Shown: positions 9,156 through 17,120 of the stretch, one piece after another
Layout: each line of letters starts with the position of its first letter
How positions within the stretch are numbered: position 1 is the stretch's first letter
DNA from: Erythrobacter crassostreae
GTDB taxonomy: Bacteria; Pseudomonadota; Alphaproteobacteria; Sphingomonadales; Sphingomonadaceae
Assembly (NCBI RefSeq): GCF_019204045.1
Contig: NZ_JAGSPC010000001.1
Span: 1,550,001-1,614,000, forward strand
Direction of reading: 5' to 3'
DNA: 64,000 nucleotides
Notes under the pieces: generated by a model
What the model saw: the letters and a program-made list of their open reading frames with translations, nothing else
Told to the model about the DNA's origin: nothing
The model's database searches: none
Made by a program: the position numbers and the translations under genes

Positions 9156-9365
9156 ATGACTGATATCGTGCTTTCGATTGTAATGCTGGCCGCTTTCGCT
9201 CTGATTGCGGGGGCATTTTTCTATTGGAAACGCACTGGCGAAACGAAACAGCCCGCGTTGATGGTCGTCTTGGCCATTATCGCAATCGGGAATGTACTGA
9301 TCTGGACCGTCCCGACCGCGGACGGATCATCGCCGGCTGATAAAGTCGAAGCCGGGGCCGAATAG
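9156..9365 (+). CDS. Small two-helix membrane protein
   Basis: A 69-residue hypothetical protein with two predicted membrane helices (about residues 4-24 and 34-52) and a short acidic tail (SSPADKVEAGAE). It is flanked by unrelated genes: divergent from the DUF3597 gene and convergent with the TonB-like gene 17 bases away. I do not recognise a family. The coding pattern and hydrophobic periodicity support a real gene, but no strong ribosome site is visible. Confidence 0.6.
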   Translation: MTDIVLSIVMLAAFALIAGAFFYWKRTGETKQPALMVVLAIIAIGNVLIWTVPTADGSSPADKVEAGAE

Positions 9366-9382
9366 ACCCCGGCTTTCGCGGT

Positions 9383-10063
9383 TTATTCCGGCAGACGCCA
9401 GTTGACGGAATTGCGGTATGTTCCGGCAATCGGATTGCCGTAGCTGTCTTTCGCCGGATTGAAGCGCGCTCTTTTCTCGATCAGAAAGCACGTCCGTTCA
9501 TCAAGCTGCGCGTGCCCGGTTGATCTGGTAATCGTACAATCGTTCACTCGTCCTTTGGTATCGATCGTGACAGCGAAGCCGGCGACGCCCGACCATTCGC
9601 GGCGGATCCAGTTGCTCCGATAATCACTATCAGTGACCCAGCGGCCCGGTTCGTTGCGCGGCGATGCGCCGATGGGATCGGGCAGGGAAGGCAGTGGGGC
9701 GATCTCGCCCGTGCCGCCGGTCGCAACGACCTCGACCGGACCGATCACAAAATCATCCGATTCAGCAAATGTCGTAATCGGGGGCGAATCGCTGAATGTG
9801 AAATCGGTTTCGGGACTGGTAGGCGGTGTCACGACAGTTTGGGTATCGCGCGCGATCTCGGTTGTTTCTGGTGTGGGTTCCGGCGGCGGAGGAGGTACAA
9901 CATCCGGGTTGGTGATGGTCGCGATGGGATTGGGGTCGGGCGTTGGCACCGCCACCGTGACTGCCAGGCCAAAGACAAGAACAGCACCTACGCCTCCGGG
10001 TATTCCGAGTGCGCCCAACATGGCGGCGGGGTTCGCTCGATTGGCTGTATTTGCGTAGCTCAT
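9383..10063 (-). CDS. TonB-family energy-transducer-like protein
   Basis: A 226-residue inner-membrane-anchored protein. One membrane helix lies at about residues 18-40, followed by the proline-rich periplasmic spacer typical of TonB (VVPPPPPEPTPETTE) and, from about residue 135, a TonB C-terminal domain with VTIDTKGRVNDCTITRSTG and a final aromatic-basic segment NSVNWRLPE. TonB couples the proton gradient to outer-membrane receptors; no ExbB, ExbD or receptor gene is nearby, so its partner is unknown. GAGAGGA precedes the ATG. A TGTT-N2-AACA palindrome lies about 90 bases upstream and may be its operator. Confidence 0.82.
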   Translation of the reverse strand: MSYANTANRANPAAMLGALGIPGGVGAVLVFGLAVTVAVPTPDPNPIATITNPDVVPPPPPEPTPETTEIARDTQTVVTPPTSPETDFTFSDSPPITTFAESDDFVIGPVEVVATGGTGEIAPLPSLPDPIGASPRNEPGRWVTDSDYRSNWIRREWSGVAGFAVTIDTKGRVNDCTITRSTGHAQLDERTCFLIEKRARFNPAKDSYGNPIAGTYRNSVNWRLPE

Positions 10064-10149
10064 GGCGTTTTTCCTCTCTCACTTTTGGTGTGAGAAGATG
10101 CCAGCAGCAAAGAACAGTGAAGGGTGCTACCGGCACCTCTCAATTGCTA

Positions 10150-10159
10150 TGTTACAACA
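10150..10159. promoter_or_regulatory. TGTT-N2-AACA palindrome upstream of TonB-like gene
   Basis: TGTTACAACA, a palindromic site with a two-base centre, is followed by TTACATTTGTG. A closely similar arrangement, TGTTGCAACA then TTTTACTTTGT, occurs at 44558. A regulator-binding role is inferred only from symmetry and recurrence. Confidence 0.3.
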
Positions 10160-10192
10160 TTACATTTGTGTGACAAGAACTTTCGCGTTGTT

Positions 10193-10420
10193 ATTAGGGA
10201 CCTTTTTGTTTGGCGGCCTCAAGCGCCGGCGTTCGCATCCGCTCACTTGGCTTCCTCGCACTGGTTCGGGCGCGCGGTCGCGCTTGCGACACCTAGCGGT
10301 TTCGACCCAGCTCTACATCGATGAATCGCTGCGGAACACGGCGCAATGCGCCGCAAGGGCGACCGCCCGCCCACAGCGCCGAAGGCGCGAGGAAATCGCA
10401 CGACGGATGTCGTGCGCACA
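10193..10420. repeat. GC-rich palindrome-dense intergenic block
   Basis: The 383-base gap 10064-10446 has no convincing gene. From about 10210 it is a run of small inverted repeats: GGGCGACCGCCC, GCGCCGAAGGCGC, GCACGACGGATGTCGTGC and GCGCAATGCGC. On the minus strand bases about 10191-10270 read as a short peptide tail including RKPSERMRTPALEAAKQKGP and a stop, without a start or body, which looks like a decayed gene end or part of a dispersed element. Whether it recurs in the genome cannot be seen here. Confidence 0.4.
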
Positions 10421-10455
10421 CAAAAAACAATCAAATAGTCAGAAGACTATTTGAT
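10421..10455 (-). terminator. Rho-independent terminator overlapping a stop codon
   Basis: On the minus strand ATCAAATAGTC, TTCT, GACTATTTGAT forms an 11-base-pair stem with a 4-base loop followed by TGTTTTTTG. The TAG stop of the COG2945 hydrolase lies inside the left arm, so the last sense codons and stop are part of the terminator. Confidence 0.85.
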
Positions 10456-11103
10456 CGGACAATCCGGCGAGAGGCGGAAATCGAGGTAGTTGTCGACCGA
10501 CTTCATCATGTCTTCGGTTTCGTTTTCGAAGAAGTGATTGGCGCGTGGGATCTCGTCGTGATGGATCGTGATGTGTTTTTGCGTGCGGAGCTTATCGACC
10601 AGCTTCTGCACGGCATTCGGCTGAACAACGGTGTCCGCTGCACCTTGCACGAAAATACCCGATGCCGGGCACGGCGCAAGGAAGCTGAAATCATACATGT
10701 TGGCGGGCGGCGCGATGGAGATAAACCCGCGCACTTCAGGGCGGCGCATCAGCAATTGCATGCCGATCAGCGCGCCGAAAGAATAGCCTGCCACCCAAGT
10801 CGTCTGCGCTTCAGGATGGATCGATTGGACCCAATCGAGCGCACTCGCCGCGTCGGACAGTTCGCCGATGCCGTTGTCAAAGCTGCCCTGGCTGCGGCCA
10901 ACACCGCGAAAGTTAAAGCGCAAAGTCGCAAAGCCGCGATCCGTGAACGTCTTATAAAGCCGCTGAACGATCCGGTCGTTCATGGTGCCGCCGCCTTCGG
11001 GATGCGGGTGCAAAATCATGGCTACCGGTGCGCGTGGGCGGGGTGGAGGCGAAAAACGACCTTCAAGACGGCCTTCTGGACCGGGGAAGATGACTGATGG
11101 CAT
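10447..11103 (-). CDS. Alpha/beta hydrolase, COG2945 family
   Basis: A 218-residue cytoplasmic serine hydrolase-like protein. It has the COG2945 pattern: ILHPHPEGGGTMND near residue 30 as oxyanion-side loop, NFRGVGRSQG, the nucleophile elbow GYSFGALIG, a catalytic Asp in QGAADTVV and a His in RANHFFEN. Substrate is unknown. Start 11103 is chosen because AAGG lies 7 bases upstream and the family begins MPSVIFPGPEGRLEG; the longer reading to 11211 has no homology-like sequence. It is divergent from the cysteine desulfurase unit, and the shared 106-base gap carries an iron-box-like palindrome, so co-regulation is plausible. Confidence 0.88.
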   Translation of the reverse strand: MPSVIFPGPEGRLEGRFSPPPRPRAPVAMILHPHPEGGGTMNDRIVQRLYKTFTDRGFATLRFNFRGVGRSQGSFDNGIGELSDAASALDWVQSIHPEAQTTWVAGYSFGALIGMQLLMRRPEVRGFISIAPPANMYDFSFLAPCPASGIFVQGAADTVVQPNAVQKLVDKLRTQKHITIHHDEIPRANHFFENETEDMMKSVDNYLDFRLSPDCPIK

Positions 11104-11195
11104 GAACGAACCTTGCTGAAAGAGATTGCGCAAAGTGTCGGCTGACACGTGCGATTGCGCTCTATATACGAGGATATAATTATTTCGCAATTTTT

Positions 11196-11210
11196 TAAGA
11201 ATCGTTCTCA
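11196..11210. promoter_or_regulatory. Fur/Irr/IscR-like palindrome at start of desulfurase unit
   Basis: TAAGAATCGTTCTCA has arms TAAGAA and TTCTCA around TCG with one mismatch, and reads TGAGAA-CGA-TTCTTA on the other strand. This resembles the GAA-N3-TTC core of iron-responsive boxes (Irr ICE motif, Fur boxes) of alphaproteobacteria. It abuts the proposed ATT start of the first desulfurase and lies upstream of the divergent hydrolase, so it could control both. Confidence 0.5.
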
Positions 11211-12199
11211 TTAAGACACGAATTTATCTCGATCACGCAGCTACCAGTCCGCTTCGGCCAGAGGCGCGAACCGCCATGGAAGAAGGCTTTGCGCTGTGGG
11301 CGAATCCATCTTCTCCGCATGGGGAGGGGCGCAAGGCGAAGGCCGCGCTGGAAGATGCGCGTGACCGGATCAAGGCTGCGCTTGGCTGGTCTGGCGAGTT
11401 GATTTTCACCAGCGGCGCGAGCGAGGCGCTGGCGATAGGTTTGCAACAGGCGAAGGTCGACCGGCGAATTGTCAGCGCGGTGGAGCATGACGCGGTGTTT
11501 CGCGCCGCTCCTGATGCAGTGATTTCGGCGGATGATACGGTTTTCGGTGAGAGATCCATTCTCGCCGTGCAGCATGTGAATTCCGAAACGGGTGTCATCA
11601 ATCCTGTTGATCAAGTCGCTCAGACTGTTCGGCAAACCGGCGCTTTCGTTCTGTCGGATTGTTCGCAATCTGCCGGCAAGCTCGATCTGCCCGATGCCGA
11701 TATGCTGGTGGTGTCCGCCCACAAATTTGGCGGGCCTATCGGGATCGGCGCGCTGCTGGTGCACGATTTCAACATGCTTGAACCAATTGGCGGGCATGAG
11801 CGCGGATACCGTCAGGGGACTGAAAACTTACCCGGCGCACTGGGTATGGCCGCGGCGTTGGAGGCGGGGCCATGGGCGACATCCGAACAGGATCGACAGC
11901 AATTTGCTGAACGCGTTGCAGGCGATGCTCTCTCTATCGGCGACCAAGTCGACTACATCTTTGCGCTCACGCATCCTTCGATCAGCGCGCAGGCGCTTTT
12001 GATCCGTTTGGACGCCGCAGGCTTTGCTGTTTCCGCTGGAAGCGCTTGTTCGTCCGGCACGCTCAAGAAAAGCCGCGTGCTTGATGCATTCGGTGTTTCG
12101 GATGAAGTCGCCGCGCGCACGATCCGCGTCAGCATCGGATGGAGCACGAAGCCCGAAGATCTGCAGGAATTCGCGAAGGCATGGGAAGCTTTGAAATGA
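11210..12199 (+). CDS. Cysteine desulfurase (class V aminotransferase fold), first of two
   Basis: A PLP enzyme that removes sulfur from cysteine for Fe-S or other sulfur-requiring products. Motifs: IYLDHAATSPLRPEA at the N-terminus, FTSGASEA, VQHVNSETG, the PLP lysine in SAHKFGGPIGIGAL and the catalytic Cys in SAGSACSSG. No ATG, GTG or TTG lies upstream of the conserved N-terminus in this frame before a stop at 11177. The ATT at 11210 aligns exactly with the initiator of E. coli IscS (MKLPIYLDYSATTP versus ATT-KTRIYLDHAATSP), giving 329 residues. Starting at the ATG at 11276 would delete conserved residues. It is shorter than IscS (about 400). Its stop overlaps the next start as ATGA. Confidence 0.85.
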   Translation: MKTRIYLDHAATSPLRPEARTAMEEGFALWANPSSPHGEGRKAKAALEDARDRIKAALGWSGELIFTSGASEALAIGLQQAKVDRRIVSAVEHDAVFRAAPDAVISADDTVFGERSILAVQHVNSETGVINPVDQVAQTVRQTGAFVLSDCSQSAGKLDLPDADMLVVSAHKFGGPIGIGALLVHDFNMLEPIGGHERGYRQGTENLPGALGMAAALEAGPWATSEQDRQQFAERVAGDALSIGDQVDYIFALTHPSISAQALLIRLDAAGFAVSAGSACSSGTLKKSRVLDAFGVSDEVAARTIRVSIGWSTKPEDLQEFAKAWEALK

Positions 12200-13269
12200 T
12201 CTATCTCGATTACCAGTCGACCACTCCGCTGGCCCCTGAAGCACGCGATGCGATGCTGCGTTGGCTCGACGGGCCGGATGGCACCGCGTTCGGCAATCCG
12301 CATTCGCCGCATAAAATGGGGCGTCAGGCGAAGGCCGGGATCGAGCTTGCACGGGAGCGTGTCGCGGCGCTGCTTCCACCGGGCGGGCGTGTGATTTTTA
12401 CGGGCAATGCGTGCGAGGCCATCAACCTTGCCATGCGCGGGTCTGGCAGCGGCGGCTCCATTGCTATGTCCGCGATCGAACACGCGGCGGTCTATGACAC
12501 GGCTAGGGCATTGGGCGGGGCGCACATCCTGAATGTCTCAAACGAAGGGCTGTGCAACACCGCTCAGGACGTGCCCGATGATTGCCGCCTGATCGCGGTG
12601 ATGCAGGTCAACAACGAGATTGGCACGATCCAGCCGACCGTCGATTGGCACCGCAAGGCTAAGGAAGCGGGTGCCTTGTTCTTGATCGATGCAGTGCAGG
12701 CATACGGCAAGATGGAGATCACCCACGCCGATATGATCGCTATCAGCGCGCATAAATTCCACGGGCCGAAAGGGATCGGCGCATTGTGGGTGCGTGACGG
12801 CGTTGAGCTTGATCCGCAGATCACTGGCGGAATGCAGGAAGGCGACCGGTCTGGCACGCTTTCGCCTGCGCTGGTCGCGGGAATGGGCGCGGCAGCGCAC
12901 CTCGCAAAAGAACAGCGCCAGCGCGACGGCGAGCATACCCTGAATCTATGGAACCGCGCCCGCGAATTGTTCAGCGACTGGGAATTGAACGGCGGCGAAG
13001 ACGCGCGCTGGCAGGGCAATCTCAATATGCGACGCGAGGGTCTCGACGTGAACCGCCTGATGTCGGAATGCCGCAACGTGATGTTCTCAGCGGGCAGCGC
13101 ATGTGCAAGCGGCTCTGGCAAAACCAGCCACGTGCTCAAAGCCATCGGCCTTTCCGATGCTCAGGCGAAAAGCTCAATCCGCGTCGGGTTCGGGCGCTAC
13201 ACGACCATGGAACAACTGGAAGAGGGCGCGGCTGCGATCAACGCTGCGGTCAAGGATCAGGGACTGTGA
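12196..13269 (+). CDS. Cysteine desulfurase, IscS-like, second of two
   Basis: A 357-residue PLP-dependent cysteine desulfurase. The N-terminus MIYLDYQSTTPLAPEA, SAIEHAAVYD, VMQVNNEIGTIQP, the PLP lysine in SAHKFHGPKGIGAL, and the catalytic Cys in SAGSACASGSGK are all present and closer to IscS than those of the upstream copy. The usual FTSGATESNN stretch reads FTGNACEAIN, a mild departure near the cofactor phosphate. The start at 12196 is fixed by the ATGA overlap with the upstream gene and a GGAAG site inside that gene. The stop overlaps the ferredoxin start (GTGA), so the three proteins are translationally coupled. Confidence 0.9.
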   Translation: MIYLDYQSTTPLAPEARDAMLRWLDGPDGTAFGNPHSPHKMGRQAKAGIELARERVAALLPPGGRVIFTGNACEAINLAMRGSGSGGSIAMSAIEHAAVYDTARALGGAHILNVSNEGLCNTAQDVPDDCRLIAVMQVNNEIGTIQPTVDWHRKAKEAGALFLIDAVQAYGKMEITHADMIAISAHKFHGPKGIGALWVRDGVELDPQITGGMQEGDRSGTLSPALVAGMGAAAHLAKEQRQRDGEHTLNLWNRARELFSDWELNGGEDARWQGNLNMRREGLDVNRLMSECRNVMFSAGSACASGSGKTSHVLKAIGLSDAQAKSSIRVGFGRYTTMEQLEEGAAAINAAVKDQGL

Positions 13270-13601
13270 GCATCAAAGTCACCTTTGTTGATCCGCGGGG
13301 AAATGCGGTCGAAGCGACCGGCGAGGCGAGCGACAATCTGCTGCGCGTCGGTCAGGCATCGGGCCTTCCACTGGAGGGCACATGCGAGGGGCAAATGGCG
13401 TGTTCGACCTGCCACGTTATTGTCGCCGCTGAATGGTTCGACAAGCTAGCGGAGGCTTCCGAAGAGGAAGAAGACATGCTCGATTTCGCCGCTGGAGCGC
13501 GACGGACAAGCCGCCTTTCGTGCCAGATCGACCTGACGCCAGTATTGGACGGGCTGACTGTCAGCATCCCTTCGGAAAGCAACGACGCCAGAAAAATGTA
13601 G
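13266..13601 (+). CDS. fdx: [2Fe-2S] ferredoxin, adrenodoxin/Isc type
   Basis: A 111-residue electron carrier. Cluster ligands are visible as C-x5-C-x2-C in GTCEGQMACSTCHVIV, with the fourth Cys in SRLSCQID, matching the ISC ferredoxin family. The acidic patch EASEEEEDMLD between them is typical of the partner-binding helix. The start is GTG at 13266 overlapping the desulfurase TGA. In ISC systems this protein supplies electrons for cluster assembly, which fits its coupling to two desulfurases. No IscU, IscA or HscA gene is in the window. Confidence 0.93.
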   Translation: MSIKVTFVDPRGNAVEATGEASDNLLRVGQASGLPLEGTCEGQMACSTCHVIVAAEWFDKLAEASEEEEDMLDFAAGARRTSRLSCQIDLTPVLDGLTVSIPSESNDARKM

Positions 13602-13622
13602 GCGCAAGATGTGATCGCTGGC

Positions 13623-16259
13623 CTATCGCACCCGTGAAGGCGCGATCAGCACAGCATTGGCCAGCATCAGATCGAGCCCGTCGAGATAGGCGCGGCTGGT
13701 CGGGTCATTCGCAAATCCGATTGTCAGCCCGGAACCGCTGGGCTGCGCCATCAGATAGGGTTTGAACGCCATCTGACGCCGGTTTTCATCCCAAACATAT
13801 CCGCTTGCGATCAGGCGATCTGCGGCTGCAAACCGCATCACATTCGTGCCTGTCCCGCGGTCCAGCGGGGTGAATATCTGCGATCCGCTGGCCATCACCA
13901 CGGCCCCGTCATCATAGCCCGCTGACAGGAAGTGATCGGGATCGGCCACGGTGTTGAGCAGCGCGCCCGGCAATGTGTCGGGCAATGCCTGCTGGTTCTG
14001 GATTGCATCGCGATATTCGCCTTCGCTGCCAAACTCCCGGCCTTCGGCCAGTTTCGGCGCGTCTTCACCGTCGCCGTCTTCGCTTTCGGACGGTTCAAGC
14101 CCCAGCGCGGCTTCGCGCTTGATGGCGAGAAGCGGTGACTTGCCGCTCGCAAAGGCATTCATCGATTGCTCGAATGTCACGAGCACGCCGCCGCCTTTTA
14201 CAAAGTCGCTGATCGTGGCGAGCCCGCCTTTGCCCAGCGTACCGGCTGGATTTCCATTGGGCACAATCAGCACGTCATAATCGGACAGGTCAGCCCGCGC
14301 GAAGCGGTTTGTGCGGATGGGTACAACTGGAAGGCCAAGCCGCTGCTCAAGGACATAGCGCGTCGCGCCCGCGCTCAATTGCGAGATACCATCATCCCAT
14401 GCAATCGCGACCTTTGGCAGGGTCAGTCGGACAAAGCTCTCACTGCCAAGGTTTGGCCCGTCTTCAACCCAGCTCGAACCGAATGCGACCGTGTGCGCTC
14501 CGATCTCGCGCGCCAGTTCGCGAAGCCGAGCCATCGCATCGGCATCATTGGCAGCAGCAGGAAACAGCACCGTGCCGCGCGGATATTCGCGGCCATCTTT
14601 AGTGAAGGCTGTGTCGGTGACGCGGCCTTTGATCCCTTCGCGAAGGGCAAGGGTCACAAGGCGCGCCTGACCGCTATCGGTCCACGGAACAGCGATGGCA
14701 AAGTCGCCCGATCCTTCCGCTTTGGCAGCGATAGGCGCGCTTTCTGAAAGGGCGTTGCCGGAAACCGCACCGCTGCAAAGCTGAACATCGACGCCGGACA
14801 TGTACCCGACCGACCATGCAGTAACATCGTACAGCTCATGACGCAGATCGCGTTCCCGCCGGTTTTCCTGCTCTTCGAGGAAGTCGCTCGCAAGCGGGGT
14901 GTCTTTATCCAGCAAGCTGCGGATGAGCCGCGCGGCCGGTTGGGCCTGAGACACCGCGAGATAGCCCGATGGATAGCTGCGGCCGCAAGCATTAGCAGGG
15001 CCGTCCCGCCGCATGACCGCAATACCTTGAGCCGCAAGCCGCCGCCCTAGAGCTTCCGCGTTCCAGCGGCGCTCAGCCAGATCGATTACATAGGTGCCGC
15101 GCCCAGCCGCGCCATTTGCGTTGCCAGAGCGATATTGCGCGTAATTTGAAAGGAACCGGTCGGCATTCATCGCCACCGCTTCTGATGTAGAGAAGCTGGC
15201 GATGAAGTGATTGCGCACTGTGTCGGCATAGGTGAGGGTGGTGCCATCCCGCCGATCCCATACGAGGCCGCGCGATGATCCTTGCTCATAGGTGCTGCCA
15301 ATCGCGCCCTGATGCGCGTTCCATGTGTCGCCATATCCGGGGTAGAACAGGTCATAGACCTCGCGCGTGAAATACGGTTCACCGATGCGGTCAAACCACG
15401 CGGCGTTGTTGCGCCCGATCAGCTCGTATGACTGGCGTTGCTGCGACGTGATATTCGGGTTGAGTGGCCGCGCGGCGGGGCTGAAGAAATAAGTGTCGTC
15501 GCCGCTCATTTCGTGGATGTCGACCACCACGACCGGGCTCCACTGCCGGATCGCCGCAACTTTCCCGCGCGTTTCCGGTTGGCTCAGAGTGAACCAGTCA
15601 CGATTAAGGTCGAACATGTAGTGATTGACCCGCCCGCTCGGCCATGGCTCGTCATGCTCGGCTGCCTGACGGTCTCCCGATGGCTCGATCCCGACCGCGC
15701 CGCGAAAGTGATTGACGAAGCGTGCCCGCCCATCGGGGTTCTGCATTGGATCGAGAATGACAATGCTCTCACGCATGATCTGCGCCGCGCGTTCATCCCC
15801 CTGCGCTGCGAGGAGGTGATACGCCATCATCATCGATGCATCGGTCGAGGAAATCTCATTGCCGTGCACGCCGTATGTGAGCCATGTAACCGGCAGCGCA
15901 TCGCCATTGCTCGCGCGGCCCGCAGCGACATTGGCCAGATCGGCTTTGATCGCGTCAATGCGCGACATATTTTCAGGCGCGGTGAGGATCACGTAGTTCA
16001 GCGAGCGGCCTTCCCAGCTCTTCGCATATTCGACCATTTGCATCCGGTCAGGCGCGGCTTTGGCCAGCGCCTTTAGATAAGCGAGTGTCTCATCAGGAGA
16101 GCTGATCCGCGCGCCTGGTTCATGCCCCACGGTTTCGGAAAGGGTAGGGATCGCCGGATCAAACTCACCATCGAGGAAGGATTGGGCGCTGGCGGGTTGT
16201 GACAGGAGTAACGCTGTCCCGATTGCGGCCCATAACCTTGCCCAAAACGCGCTGCGCAT
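13623..16259 (-). CDS. Secreted M14-family zinc carboxypeptidase with C-terminal amidotransferase-like domain
   Basis: An 878-residue exported protein; residues 1-27 are a Sec signal peptide (MRSAFWARL to QPASAQ). The M14 domain has the zinc ligands His and Glu in YGVHGNEISSTDA and the distal His in VVVDIHEMSG. The C-terminal half contains a class-I glutamine-amidotransferase-like fold (YDVLIVPNGNPAGTLG, FVKGGGVLVTFEQS), an arrangement found in large bacterial M14 proteins. It probably trims peptides in the periplasm or outside the cell. AGGGG precedes the ATG at 16259; the longer reading to 16313 would displace the signal peptide. It is downstream of the DJ-1/PfpI gene but separated by a terminator. 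Confidence 0.9.
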   Translation of the reverse strand: MRSAFWARLWAAIGTALLLSQPASAQSFLDGEFDPAIPTLSETVGHEPGARISSPDETLAYLKALAKAAPDRMQMVEYAKSWEGRSLNYVILTAPENMSRIDAIKADLANVAAGRASNGDALPVTWLTYGVHGNEISSTDASMMMAYHLLAAQGDERAAQIMRESIVILDPMQNPDGRARFVNHFRGAVGIEPSGDRQAAEHDEPWPSGRVNHYMFDLNRDWFTLSQPETRGKVAAIRQWSPVVVVDIHEMSGDDTYFFSPAARPLNPNITSQQRQSYELIGRNNAAWFDRIGEPYFTREVYDLFYPGYGDTWNAHQGAIGSTYEQGSSRGLVWDRRDGTTLTYADTVRNHFIASFSTSEAVAMNADRFLSNYAQYRSGNANGAAGRGTYVIDLAERRWNAEALGRRLAAQGIAVMRRDGPANACGRSYPSGYLAVSQAQPAARLIRSLLDKDTPLASDFLEEQENRRERDLRHELYDVTAWSVGYMSGVDVQLCSGAVSGNALSESAPIAAKAEGSGDFAIAVPWTDSGQARLVTLALREGIKGRVTDTAFTKDGREYPRGTVLFPAAANDADAMARLRELAREIGAHTVAFGSSWVEDGPNLGSESFVRLTLPKVAIAWDDGISQLSAGATRYVLEQRLGLPVVPIRTNRFARADLSDYDVLIVPNGNPAGTLGKGGLATISDFVKGGGVLVTFEQSMNAFASGKSPLLAIKREAALGLEPSESEDGDGEDAPKLAEGREFGSEGEYRDAIQNQQALPDTLPGALLNTVADPDHFLSAGYDDGAVVMASGSQIFTPLDRGTGTNVMRFAAADRLIASGYVWDENRRQMAFKPYLMAQPSGSGLTIGFANDPTSRAYLDGLDLMLANAVLIAPSRVR

Positions 16260-16323
16260 AGTGTCACCCCTGTTTGCAATTGATGGCAAATCTTCTCCAC
16301 CAAGCGGCATCAACGGTCAACAC

Positions 16324-16356
16324 AAGAAAACCCCGCCACACCGAAGTGCGACGGGG
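16324..16356 (-). terminator. Rho-independent terminator after the DJ-1/PfpI gene
   Basis: On the minus strand CCCCGTCGCAC, a TTCG tetraloop and GTGTGGCGGGG form a stable stem with one mismatch, followed by TTTTCTTG. It ends the transcript of the PfpI-like gene. Confidence 0.9.
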
Positions 16357-16410
16357 CCCTGAACCAGCCAAATGACGGGAGGCCATGACTTAGTTCATGT
16401 CAGATACGTT

Positions 16411-16965
16411 TTATGCGTTTTCCGGGATGCGCTTCATATCATCCACCATTTCCAACGCGGTCATCAGCGTTGTTGTAAAGGCGGGAATGTCATCCGGATT
16501 TCGGCTGGTGATCAGATTGCCGTCTACCGCCACCGCCGTGTCCACGATGTCCGCGCCGGCATTTTCCAGATCGGTGCGAATTGATGGCCAACCCGTTACC
16601 GTTTTTCCGTCAATAATGTCGGCTTCGGCGAGGAGCCACGGTGCGTGGCAGATCGCGGCAATTGGCTTGCTCGCGCCATCAAACTGCTTGACGAGATCAA
16701 TAACGGTCTCGTTCATACGCAGGATATCCGGGTTGATCTGACCACCGGGCAGCAGGAGCGCATCGTAATCGCCTTCGGACACTTCATCGACTGTCAGGTC
16801 GACGTCAACGCTGTCGCCCCAATCGCCGTCACTCCAGCCTTTGATACTGCCATCGTCGAGGCTGGCCACGGTGATATCGGCGCCTGCTTCTTCAAGAAGC
16901 GATTTGGGTTCCATCAATTCGGACTGTTCAAACCCGTCGGTTGCGATGATCAGAATGCGTTTCAT
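16411..16965 (-). CDS. DJ-1/PfpI family protein
   Basis: A 184-residue cytoplasmic protein of the class-I glutamine amidotransferase-like superfamily, PfpI branch. The nucleophile elbow AICHAPWLL gives the reactive Cys and its His neighbour; MKRILIIATDGFEQSEL supplies the conserved Glu near residue 15. Members act as deglycases, chaperones or peptidases depending on the protein, and the specific activity cannot be read here. AAGGAG nine bases upstream supports the ATG at 16965 rather than the TTG two codons earlier. It is divergent from the sodium channel gene. Confidence 0.9.
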   Translation of the reverse strand: MKRILIIATDGFEQSELMEPKSLLEEAGADITVASLDDGSIKGWSDGDWGDSVDVDLTVDEVSEGDYDALLLPGGQINPDILRMNETVIDLVKQFDGASKPIAAICHAPWLLAEADIIDGKTVTGWPSIRTDLENAGADIVDTAVAVDGNLITSRNPDDIPAFTTTLMTALEMVDDMKRIPENA

Positions 16966-17120
16966 GATCAATTTCTCCTTCGTATGTATTTGTATTTGCT
17001 ATGATACTTGAATGAGCGACTGGCCTGATCGTTCCGTTGTGGTCGCTGAGCCGTTGCAGTGGTAAGGCGAATTGCACATAGGTGTTTAGCAACCCCCGCG
17101 GCCCTCCGGAGTTTCCCAGA

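Noticed and set aside
10321..11097. 258-residue plus-strand open frame
   Set aside because: Antisense to the COG2945 hydrolase and the terminator; no family pattern.
12948..13265. Upstream extension of the ferredoxin frame
   Set aside because: Overlaps the second desulfurase and has no ferredoxin features; GTG 13266 with the GTGA overlap is the natural start.
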